Under the pieces are notes generated by a model. The model saw nothing but the letters and a program-made list of their open reading frames with translations. It was not told the origin of the DNA and did no database searches. The position numbers and the translations under genes are program-made. From an uncultured Oscillospiraceae bacterium (lineage in GTDB: Bacteria; Bacillota; Clostridia; Oscillospirales; Oscillospiraceae), in contig CAKTIM010000005.1 of NCBI GenBank assembly GCA_934565795.1, forward strand, positions 71,203-135,202: DNA of 64,000 nt, written 5' to 3'. This document shows, piece after piece, positions 52,159 to 61,324 of this stretch. Each line of letters opens with the position of its first letter. Positions within the stretch are counted from its first letter, which is position 1.

Positions 52159-52512
52159 CTACAGGTCGCCGCCCTGGAACTGGAGCTTATCCTTGATGGC
52201 TCCGATTTCATTGTAGGTGACGCCGCACCAGGGGCAGGTGATGGCGCTTTCCCCACGGTAGCAGCAGATTTTTCCGCAGTTGCAGTCGTAGAAAAAGGAT
52301 TCCGCGCCGCAGTAGGGGCAGCCGGGGTAGCTCTCCAGCTTCGGCAGGCGGCTGGAGATCGGGTTGCGGTCATAGCCCTCCTGACTGGCCCGGCGCTCGT
52401 CGATGGGGAACGCCCAGGTGCGGTACCATTCTCCGTCCTCCAGCTCCTCGATCCGAATGCCGAAGGCTTTTCGGGTTTGGGTGCATTTTTGCAGGATAAC
52501 GGCAGCTTTCAT
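52159..52512 (-). CDS. Stand-alone zinc-ribbon protein (TerY-C-like)
   Basis: 117 residues. A helical and beta N-terminal part (1-60) contains FGIRIEELEDGEWYRTWAFPID; the second half is a cysteine cluster: CPYC (65-68), DCNCGKICC (77-84) and CPWC (93-96), which can bind two zinc ions. TerY-C zinc ribbons are normally fused to or encoded beside TerY vWA proteins. It is the last gene of the operon and overlaps the PP2C gene by 4 bp. AGGAGG lies 7 bp before ATG 52512; the open frame upstream of this is spurious. Confidence 0.78.
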   Translation of the reverse strand: MKAAVILQKCTQTRKAFGIRIEELEDGEWYRTWAFPIDERRASQEGYDRNPISSRLPKLESYPGCPYCGAESFFYDCNCGKICCYRGESAITCPWCGVTYNEIGAIKDKLQFQGGDL

Positions 52513-53492
52513 TCTGTTTCCTCCTGTTCCTCCGGGATTTCCGGCGTGGTCAAGCATTCCTCCTGCGCCTCGTCCGGCAGGGGAGCAGCCTCTGCCTTCT
52601 CCGACGCGGGCGCGGTGTCTCCGGCAGCCTCCGGCTCCGCCTCCTCCGGGGCGGGTGGGGCCTCCGGGCCGAACCAGGCCAGCTCTACGGTGGTGTCGTC
52701 GCCGCAGCCCAGGCGGCTGGTTTCCTCCAGCCAGCCGGGCAGGTTGGCCTCCACCGCCCGGACACCGTAATTGTTCAGCATGTCAAAATATTGGGTGCAG
52801 GTTTTTGCAAATTCCGCCTCGTCCACAAAGCTGTTGGCAAAGCCGTCCGTGGACAGCAGGTACGCATAGGGCATTCCCTCGTCCCAGGGGCGTATCCGCA
52901 GGGTGGATACCGCCCGCTTCCAGGCATCCTTGGAGCACAGCGAGTGGGATTCCACCCCCAGCAGCTTGTCGCCCTGCACCACCGGCTGCGCGCCCTGGGC
53001 ATCCACATACATAATGTCACCGTCGCCGATCTGAAAGGCAAATACGAATTCCGGCGCAATGAGCAGCCCCAGCAGGGTGGTGCTGTACAGACGGTAGATT
53101 TCGGCCTCCGAGGCCTCCTCCCGCTTAGGCTCCCGCTCATCATGCTGATGCTTTGCCAGGACGACCTCCTTCCATTCCTGCTCGATTATCTGGGCAATGC
53201 GCACACTGCCCTCCTGATTCAGGTAGGTGGGCAGCAGCTTCAGTCCGTTTTCGGGCTCCGGGCCGTTGGCGTAGCCCTCATACTGCTCCTTCATTACCTT
53301 GCAAAATACACCGGCCGCAATTTTGGAGCCGTCGGCGCTGTAGGGGCAGGATTTGCTGCCGTGGCCGTCCGCCACCGACAGTACCCGGACGCCGCTGCCC
53401 AGCTCCATGTCCAGCCGGTTATCCTGGCACTGCGTGCCGCTGCGGATATGGGAAAAGCCCTGCACGCATGCTCCGAATACATAAGGCTTCAT
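52509..53492 (-). CDS. PP2C-type protein phosphatase of the TerY-P triad
   Basis: Metal-dependent Ser/Thr phosphatase expected to reverse phosphorylation by the kinase encoded two genes upstream. The 327 residues show Asp42 in ADGHG (41-45), the metal and core motifs QIGDGDIMYV (about 167-176), LLSTDGFANSF (about 224-234) and GCGDDTTVELAW (about 275-286). The tail (290-327) is a low-complexity Pro/Glu/Ala region. Start ATG 53492 with GGAGG at 7 bp. Length and order match PP2C members of TerY-P triads. Confidence 0.88.
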   Translation of the reverse strand: MKPYVFGACVQGFSHIRSGTQCQDNRLDMELGSGVRVLSVADGHGSKSCPYSADGSKIAAGVFCKVMKEQYEGYANGPEPENGLKLLPTYLNQEGSVRIAQIIEQEWKEVVLAKHQHDEREPKREEASEAEIYRLYSTTLLGLLIAPEFVFAFQIGDGDIMYVDAQGAQPVVQGDKLLGVESHSLCSKDAWKRAVSTLRIRPWDEGMPYAYLLSTDGFANSFVDEAEFAKTCTQYFDMLNNYGVRAVEANLPGWLEETSRLGCGDDTTVELAWFGPEAPPAPEEAEPEAAGDTAPASEKAEAAPLPDEAQEECLTTPEIPEEQEETE

Positions 53493-53520
53493 GCTTGTTC
53501 CTCCGGCGCTGCCGTTGCCC

Positions 53521-54264
53521 TTACCACACATCGTCCTCGTCCGAATCAGGCAGATCGGGCACGGTCAGATTGTTGGGGAGAATCGTCTCAGGGGCGGGCT
53601 GCGGCGTATCCTGGGCCTCGTCCTCCGGGCCGATCTCCACCGCCTTGCTGACGGGGGAGGAAACCACGCTGGCGATGGTGGAGGCCCACTTGATCAGGTG
53701 CACCAGCGTTTCAGGCTTGCCCGCGTCGAACACGGTTTCGGGATTGCCGGTAAAGGCCTCCAGCACAGACCGATCCGCGCCCTTGCCGATGGCAATGGCC
53801 ACCCGCACCGCCTTTTTGCCCCAGGGCATTTTCAGCAGCTTGTCCAGGGGACGCTTCCAGTCGTCCGTGGGCATGCCGTCGGAGAGGATCACGATCACCG
53901 GCGGCAGCGCGCGGGCGGGCATGGGGGGCATCTCCAGCTGGGCGGCAAGGGCCTCAAAGGCTCTGCCCATGTCCGTCACGGCGTAGGGATCGATGCTCAG
54001 ATCCTCCCAGACAAAATCCTCCAGCCGCACCGCCTCCGGGGTGACCCAGGATGCGCCGGTGGCGAATTTCAGGGTGCGGATAAACAGCTGGGCGTTGGGG
54101 TTGTTGTCCGCCTCGTCCTTCATGGGCTGAATGCACTCCTGAATGGCGTGGTTCAGCGCGTCGATCTTGTCGCCGGCCATGGAGCCGGAGCAGTCGACCA
54201 CCCAGAAGAAGTGCAGCGGTCTGCTGGCCATCTGGCCGCCGGGGGTATTGAGATTCTTTTCCAT
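53521..54264 (-). CDS. TerY-type von Willebrand factor A domain protein
   Basis: 247 residues, one vWA domain with a complete metal-ion-dependent adhesion site: Asp24, Ser26 and Ser28 (DCSGS), Thr97 and Asp129 (ILSDGMPTDDW). No signal peptide, so it acts in the cytoplasm, as TerY does. The C-terminal 40 residues are acidic and Pro-rich. AGGAGG lies 10 bp before ATG 54264. Together with the flanking kinase and PP2C genes it forms the TerY-P triad described in analyses of tellurite-resistance gene neighbourhoods. Confidence 0.9.
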   Translation of the reverse strand: MEKNLNTPGGQMASRPLHFFWVVDCSGSMAGDKIDALNHAIQECIQPMKDEADNNPNAQLFIRTLKFATGASWVTPEAVRLEDFVWEDLSIDPYAVTDMGRAFEALAAQLEMPPMPARALPPVIVILSDGMPTDDWKRPLDKLLKMPWGKKAVRVAIAIGKGADRSVLEAFTGNPETVFDAGKPETLVHLIKWASTIASVVSSPVSKAVEIGPEDEAQDTPQPAPETILPNNLTVPDLPDSDEDDVW

Positions 54265-54292
54265 TGCGATATTCCTCCTATGTGATATACAA

Positions 54293-55591
54293 TTACATGA
54301 ATTCGCCGGTTTTAGAGCCGAAGCTGATTTTTGCATCCTTCGCGGCAGTGGCCGCCCGGCCGGGGGGCACCACCGTCTGGGTGCCGTCGGCACGCAGATA
54401 AGTCCAGTTGGCCGTGCTGTCGTTGCGCAGGCCCAGGATTTTGGGGTTCTTGGGATTCTGGATCACCGTTCCCGCCACAGCGTCGATGTCACTGCCGCTG
54501 TCCAGCAGATAGGCCCGCAGCACCGCGTTGGGCAGCAGTACCTGCCGCTGCTTGCCGATCTTCAGCACATGGGGCATGGGAACTGCCGTCCTGCAGCGCC
54601 AGCACAGGTGCGCCTGTCCGTCGCTGACCTTCTGCGGGTCATAGAACAGCTCCGCGCCGCATTTGGGGCAGGGGACGATGCCGCCCATCAGGTTGGCCAT
54701 GGCGTTCATCCACCGCTTTTCCGTCACCCGCTGGTTGGGGTTGCGCAGGCCCACGGTGAAGGACTCCGTAAACAGATCCTTCAGCTCCTGGGGATACAGC
54801 TTCCAGTACACAATGGCGTTGTCGTGCACGCCGGAGACGGGCCGGTTCTCCTCGTTGTCCGGGTCGTAGATGAACACCGGGTGGGTGCCATACAGCCTGT
54901 CCTGTGCCGGGATATCCAGGCAGCGGATGCTGGCCTCCAGCTTTCCGTGGAGGGGATGAGCCACGCAGAAGATGTAAAACAGCAGCACCGCCAGGGAATA
55001 CTGATCGGTGTACCGGGAGGGGCGGGCCTCCCCCCGGATGATCTCCGGGGCCATGAAGCCGTAGGTGCCCTGCACCAGACCAGGCATATCCTTGGGCGCG
55101 ACGTTGTCGTTGTCGCAGATCAGCACATCGCCGGTGACCGGGTCAAAGAACAGGTTGCCATAGTTGATGTCCCGGTAGCAGTTGCCCATGGAGTGAAGCT
55201 TCTCGTAGGCCCTGGCCAGGTTAAAGGCGGTGCGGCAGCGGACAAAGAAGCTGGGATCCACCCGGCATTTCAGCAGGTCGACCAGGCCCTTGTACTGCCG
55301 GGGCCGCAGGGGCATGATGTAGCCAAAGGTTTTGCCGTCCGGCGCGGTGATCATATCCTCCGGCCAGAGGAAGGCCCCATCCGGCGCACCCATCTCCACT
55401 AGCCGCTCCAGAATCTTCCGCTGCTGGCTCTGGGCGTTTTTGGGGAAGTACCATTTCAGCGCCTTCTGGCTGCCGTCGGCCTCCACCTGATATACCTCGC
55501 CCTGTCCGCCCGCGCCCAGCAGCGCGGCCACCCGATACTGCACCACGGCCTCAGATACCAGCACCGTGCCGGGTCGTAGTAGTCCGTCCAT
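54293..55591 (-). CDS. Ser/Thr protein kinase with C-terminal zinc ribbon (TerY-P kinase)
   Basis: 432 residues. Kinase domain about 15-300: glycine loop GAGGQG (26-31), Lys46 in ALKW, catalytic loop YRDINYGN (Asp141, Asn146), metal-binding Asp160 in CDNDN where DFG is usual, and APE (181-183). A zinc ribbon follows (Cys308, Cys311, Cys330, Cys333), then a beta-rich C-terminal module (345-432) ending in a GRAATAAKDAKISFGSKTG-like stretch of unknown fold. All catalytic residues are present, so activity is expected. ATG 55591 follows AAGGAG. Substrates unknown; the vWA protein or the N-domain membrane proteins encoded upstream are candidates. Confidence 0.88.
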   Translation of the reverse strand: MDGLLRPGTVLVSEAVVQYRVAALLGAGGQGEVYQVEADGSQKALKWYFPKNAQSQQRKILERLVEMGAPDGAFLWPEDMITAPDGKTFGYIMPLRPRQYKGLVDLLKCRVDPSFFVRCRTAFNLARAYEKLHSMGNCYRDINYGNLFFDPVTGDVLICDNDNVAPKDMPGLVQGTYGFMAPEIIRGEARPSRYTDQYSLAVLLFYIFCVAHPLHGKLEASIRCLDIPAQDRLYGTHPVFIYDPDNEENRPVSGVHDNAIVYWKLYPQELKDLFTESFTVGLRNPNQRVTEKRWMNAMANLMGGIVPCPKCGAELFYDPQKVSDGQAHLCWRCRTAVPMPHVLKIGKQRQVLLPNAVLRAYLLDSGSDIDAVAGTVIQNPKNPKILGLRNDSTANWTYLRADGTQTVVPPGRAATAAKDAKISFGSKTGEFM

Positions 55592-55625
55592 GTGATCTCT
55601 CCTTTTCCATATTTACATTGCGGCG

Positions 55626-57590
55626 TTATTCCGCACTGTGATGCTTGATTTCATCCAGGCTCCCGTCGGCATTGCGAACATATTCGTCCCAGCTCCTTAC
55701 GGTGCCATCTTCTTCGTAGTAGGTGCTCTTGATTTGGTTCCCGTCGGAATCATACTCGTCCACAGAAGATACCGTACCGCTTTCGTAGTACAGGGTGCTC
55801 TTGATTCGGTCCCCGTTGGAATTGTACTCATGTTCAGCGGATACCGTACCATTTTCATAGTATCGCGTCCATTTGGTTTCCTTTCCCTCGGCATTGAGTT
55901 CGAAGATGTCGCTGATCTGCCCGTCGGGGAAATAGGTGATATCACTCAGACGTTTACCGTCGCCGTCCTGAACCGTTATACTGTATTTCCCTGAATCGTA
56001 ATAGTATGTGCGCACCGTCCTTTCAAGGTTCCCTGCCTGATCGTACTGCCATTCGTCCACGGATTCTTTCTGCCCCGTGGCGGCGTCGTATGTGCTTTTT
56101 TGCTGCTGACGGCCTGCTTCATCCAGCTCGGTTTGGCTCCACTGAAGGCGGTTTCCGTCGGCGTCGTAGGTTACACTGGAGATTCCCACGTCGTCCTGGT
56201 TATATTGTGTAACGATCCTACTGGTCACCGCACTATCCCGAACGACATAATACGTATCCTCGTAGCCGCAGTAGGTGCCATTTGCGTCATACTGATATAC
56301 ACTGTGGGAGACCGCAACGCCATCGGGGTTATAGGATATCCATTCCTGCCTGGTTCCCAGCATGTCATAGACCGTGACGCTATAGGCAATATACGTGGTA
56401 TCCTTGTCCACGTCATATTCTTTTATGGGATTGCCGCGAACACCCCATACGTATAGCCGGTCACCGTAAGAGACAGCCTTGCCAATGACGGTATCCCTGA
56501 CCGCATACAGCGGTGTGACATCATCCATGAGCCAGTTATCCCCGATCTCCCCGGCAGCGTCATACTCGGCCCGGCCGATGAGAAGGCCCTGGGAATTATA
56601 CCGCGTTACGGTCTTTGAACCGTCGCCGTGGGGCAGCTCAAAGGCTTCGTTGCCCGCCTGGTCAAAGGTGGAAACGCCCTGGTAGAAGCTGCCGTCGGCC
56701 AGCTCGATCCTGTGCTGGGCGGTATCCGCGCTGCTGTGGAAATCATAGGTGTCCTCCCGCAGGAGGGTTCCCTGGCTGTCGTAGATCCACTGTGCCGTCA
56801 GCCTTCCGCTGGAATCGTAGAGCATCGTAAAGAGATTCTCAATGCTGCCCTCCGCATCCACATAGGCGCGGCAGACCTCTTTCCCGTCCTCGTTAAAATA
56901 GAATTCCATCCGGGTGCCGTCCGGGTAGGTATAGGTTTCCTCCGTGCCTGCCAACAGCAGCTCCTTCACAGACTCTCCCACCTGGAATGGGGCCAGGTCG
57001 GCGCTGGTGCGCCCGCCCTTGCTGCCCGCGCTCCGGGTGCCCCCGGTCAGGGCAAAGGCCAGACAGCACAGAAGTACAGCGGCCAGAACCGGCCAGAGAG
57101 ATTTCCGGCTGCGGGACTTGGCCTGCGGCTTCTTTTGCTTTTGGGGCGTTGGCCGGGGCTTCTGCACGGGAGCCGGCTGGGGCAGGGCTTCCTCTGCCTC
57201 CGGCTTCTGCGCCGGTGCGGGCTGGGGCTTCTGGGCAGGGGATGGCTGAGGCGCTGCCGTCTCCGGCGGCTCCGTCTCCAGGGCTGCCCGCCAGTAAGCG
57301 CCGCTGATATCCAGCGCCACCTCCCGGCGCAGCCCGAAGCTCTCCATTTCCTGAATCAGGCGGTGGTACCCCAGCTTCTGATCGGCCTGGGAGGCGCCGC
57401 GCAGCTTCTGAATCAGGGTATGCCCGCCGCACTGGCAGAAAATCGCCAGCTGCCGCTGCTGGGCGGCCATGCCTCCCCCGGCGTAATCCGCAAACAGGGA
57501 CAGCAGGCACCGCTCGTCCCGCAGGCTGTCCTGATTGCGCTGTGCAATCATTTGCAATATTTCTTCAACGGTCGGATTGCTCTTTTCCAT
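55626..57590 (-). CDS. Membrane protein with a shared N-terminal domain and YwqK/RHS-like repeats
   Basis: 654 residues. Residues 1-103 form a helical domain that aligns almost without gaps to the first 104 residues of the next upstream gene product. A Pro/Lys/Gln linker with QKPxPAP repeats (113-160) leads to one membrane helix (165-182), so the C-terminal 470 residues probably lie outside. That part consists of about 15-20 tandem repeats of 20-25 residues of the type Y-x2-x-G-x(5-8)-Y-D-x2-G, like MORN_2/YwqK or YD repeats. No enzymatic motif. GAGGAGAGG precedes the ATG. Second gene of the TerY-P operon. Confidence 0.8.
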   Translation of the reverse strand: MEKSNPTVEEILQMIAQRNQDSLRDERCLLSLFADYAGGGMAAQQRQLAIFCQCGGHTLIQKLRGASQADQKLGYHRLIQEMESFGLRREVALDISGAYWRAALETEPPETAAPQPSPAQKPQPAPAQKPEAEEALPQPAPVQKPRPTPQKQKKPQAKSRSRKSLWPVLAAVLLCCLAFALTGGTRSAGSKGGRTSADLAPFQVGESVKELLLAGTEETYTYPDGTRMEFYFNEDGKEVCRAYVDAEGSIENLFTMLYDSSGRLTAQWIYDSQGTLLREDTYDFHSSADTAQHRIELADGSFYQGVSTFDQAGNEAFELPHGDGSKTVTRYNSQGLLIGRAEYDAAGEIGDNWLMDDVTPLYAVRDTVIGKAVSYGDRLYVWGVRGNPIKEYDVDKDTTYIAYSVTVYDMLGTRQEWISYNPDGVAVSHSVYQYDANGTYCGYEDTYYVVRDSAVTSRIVTQYNQDDVGISSVTYDADGNRLQWSQTELDEAGRQQQKSTYDAATGQKESVDEWQYDQAGNLERTVRTYYYDSGKYSITVQDGDGKRLSDITYFPDGQISDIFELNAEGKETKWTRYYENGTVSAEHEYNSNGDRIKSTLYYESGTVSSVDEYDSDGNQIKSTYYEEDGTVRSWDEYVRNADGSLDEIKHHSAE

Positions 57591-57654
57591 GTTCCTCTCC
57601 TCAATTGTGGGTATTTTGATGCGTACATGTCCTCCGTGCGGTTACCGCAGAATA

Positions 57655-58641
57655 TTATGGCTTGATCTTGCGAATCCTTCTTCTCTGACGGATGAAGCAG
57701 TAAAGCCACAGAAAGATGGATGCGATCGGGGCCAATTGGGAGAATACCCTCTGCCTGTCCATAAAATGGGTTGTTAACATTATAGCGAAAGGCGCTATGA
57801 ATATCAGGGCAATAACGTAAAGGCTGTTTAGGATTAAATTGACGGTGCTGCGGTGAAGCTCCTGTGTCTCGCCCCTGCGCCACAGGCCGACCAGGCTTAC
57901 GCCCACGCCTGCCGCAAACGCCAGGTAAAACAGTGCGACGCCATAAGCTGCTGCCGCTGAATAGGTAGAACCCTGCGGTACTCCGTTCACCGCAACCGAG
58001 CACAGGATCGCAATGCCTGCTGCCAGCCCAAATACGACGCCGATCCAGCCCAGCACCAGGGCCCACCGATCCCCCGTTGCCATGGAGGAAAAGCGCTGCC
58101 AGGCAGCCTTGATCTTTTTCCGGGACAGGGCCTCGCGCTGCGGCTGGGGCGGCGTCTGCTGCGTGGGGGAGGACTGCTCCTGAAAATCCGGTGGGCATTG
58201 CTCTTCCGTAGGTGTGGGCTGCGGCATAGGTGCGGGCTTCTGCGCAGGCTGCGGCTGTGCCCATGCCTGCTGCGCGGAGAGACTGGGGGCGGATGCCGCT
58301 GTCGCCATCCTTGGCTGAGCAGCGCCCATTGCCACGCGCCAATACGCGCCGCAGATTTCCTCCGCCGCGTCCCGGCTCATTCCGTAGCTGTTTTCCATTT
58401 TCTGAATCAGGCGGCTGTAGCCTGTTTGCTGATCCACCGGGGCCGCGCCGCGAAGCCTGCATACCTGCGCGGGGCCGCCGCACCTGCAAAAAATTTCCAG
58501 CCTGTTTTGCTGCGCCCGCAGCTGCCCTCTGGAAAAGTCCGCAAACAGGGACAGCAGCCTTTTCTCATCCGTAAAATTCTCCATCCCCTGCTGGGCAATG
58601 CCCCGCAGAATATCCTCTACGCTTGGATTCCTGTCTGCCAT
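57655..58641 (-). CDS. Four-helix membrane protein with the shared N-terminal domain
   Basis: 328 residues. N-terminal domain 1-104 (NPSVEDIL, LLSLFADF, IFCRCGG, YSRLIQKME, ICGAYW), the same as in the following gene product. A Pro/Gln-rich linker (110-170) is followed by four membrane helices (about 194-215, 232-253, 267-290, 303-317) and a basic tail. The N-terminal domain should be cytoplasmic. No family recognised. It is the first gene of the operon. ATG 58641 has AAAGGAT at 9 bp; the frame upstream crosses the promoter region and is not coding. Confidence 0.78.
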   Translation of the reverse strand: MADRNPSVEDILRGIAQQGMENFTDEKRLLSLFADFSRGQLRAQQNRLEIFCRCGGPAQVCRLRGAAPVDQQTGYSRLIQKMENSYGMSRDAAEEICGAYWRVAMGAAQPRMATAASAPSLSAQQAWAQPQPAQKPAPMPQPTPTEEQCPPDFQEQSSPTQQTPPQPQREALSRKKIKAAWQRFSSMATGDRWALVLGWIGVVFGLAAGIAILCSVAVNGVPQGSTYSAAAAYGVALFYLAFAAGVGVSLVGLWRRGETQELHRSTVNLILNSLYVIALIFIAPFAIMLTTHFMDRQRVFSQLAPIASIFLWLYCFIRQRRRIRKIKP

Positions 58642-58690
58642 TTTTACGCCATCCTTTCTACGGGCCGGTTCGCCGTTTTCCAAACCTGTA

Positions 58691-58719
58691 CTTTTAGAAA
58701 ACGAGCGTTTTCTTGTAAA
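58691..58719 (-). promoter_or_regulatory. Predicted promoter of the TerY-P operon in the present orientation
   Basis: On the minus strand TTTACA (58714-58719), 17-bp spacer, TAAAAG (58691-58696). The -10 is poor (4 of 6) and overlaps the left inverted repeat. Confidence 0.4.
58696..58713. promoter_or_regulatory. 18-bp perfect palindrome in the promoter spacer
   Basis: AGAAAACGAGCGTTTTCT has 8-bp perfect arms and fills almost exactly the spacer between the -35 and -10 boxes of the minus-strand promoter, the position of a classical repressor operator. The binding protein is unknown. Confidence 0.5.
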
Positions 58720-58745
58720 AATGGGAATTTGTGGAGAGCTAACCC

Positions 58746-58774
58746 TTGAAATCTCCCGGATGGCAGTGTACAAT
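58746..58774 (+). promoter_or_regulatory. Plus-strand promoter without a sense gene in front of it
   Basis: TTGAAA (58746-58751), 17-bp spacer, TACAAT (58769-58774). It points into the 3' end of the recombinase gene, antisense to it; no plus-strand gene follows until 59579. It is stronger by consensus than the minus-strand promoter in the same segment. Confidence 0.55.
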
Positions 58775-58826
58775 AGCAGCATAGATTCAGGGGAAACGGC
58801 GGTTCGGGAAAGTACAGGTTTCCAAA

Positions 58827-60688
<1,862 letters not shown>

Positions 60689-60704
60689 TCACGCCAAGCC
60701 TGCC

Positions 60705-61213
60705 TGAAGAGGGCCTACCGCAGTGCGTTCTTTATTAAAGGTACGGTGAATGGCAGGCACCCATCCGTAGGGGCGGATACCAGCCGCCCGCAGCGTCGCG
60801 GAATTGAGCTGTCAATTGAACGGACATTACCAAAAGTTTCTGAGTTCGTAGGGGGCGGCAATTTGTCGCCCCGCTGGGTACCGGGATTGAGCGGTTCGTC
60901 TATACAGCTCACGTTCGTTGGCTTTCGGGCGGCTGGTATCCGCCCCTACGAACTCAGAATGTTTAACTTTGTACCTTTTTAACCGAGTCCCCCACAAAAC
61001 CATCACCTGAGTGCCCTCTTCAGTCACTGCGGCGACAGCTGCTTAATTATTGTATCATTGCCACCGGCAATGATTGTTATTAAAGATTCGCTGCGCTCTG
61101 CAACACCCCTCAGGGAAGCTTGGGGATGTATACTTGAGGGTATACGTTGTTCGTTACTGCTTCCGAAACCGTGGAGTTGAGGGTCGGCAGGTTGCCGACC
61201 CCTACGGGACTCG
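60705..61213 (-). repeat. Composite dispersed repeat, copy 2 (inverted relative to copy 1)
   Basis: About 510 bp that, read on the minus strand, follow copy 1 (15214-15665) unit by unit, from the GTAGGGGTCGGCAACC end to the AGGCCCTCTTCA end. The two differ by point changes and by an extra segment of about 65 bp (61040-61107). This explains most of the 636-bp gene-free interval between buk and the next gene. Confidence 0.85.
61054..61074. repeat. Perfect palindrome inside the extra segment of repeat copy 2
   Basis: Nine-bp arms ATCATTGCC/GGCAATGAT around a 3-bp centre, AT-rich flanks; absent from copy 1. Confidence 0.7.
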
Positions 61214-61266
61214 GTTTATTGAGTAATGTGCCGCGTGATCGCGGAGGTGGCGGGTGGCGGTTATAT

Positions 61267-61312
61267 GAAAACCCCCGGGGGCGTTCCGAGTGGGGGAAGG
61301 CTCCCGGGGGGT
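61267..61312 (-). terminator. Terminator of the zinc-finger membrane protein gene
   Basis: Stem ACCCCCCGGG/CCCGGGGGT with a long loop, followed by TTTT on the minus strand. Confidence 0.65.
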
Positions 61313-61324
61313 GTATTATGCTGT

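Larger units (their letters stand above)
58682..58821. repeat. Segment bounded by a 13-bp perfect inverted repeat, possible invertible control region
   Basis: AAACCTGTACTTT at 58682-58694 and its exact reverse complement at 58809-58821 bound 140 bp of non-coding DNA between the TerY-P operon and the serine recombinase gene. Beyond a 2-bp mismatch the outer flanks share TTT. Inside are promoter-like sequences facing both ways and an 18-bp palindrome. Invertibility is inferred, not shown. Confidence 0.55.
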
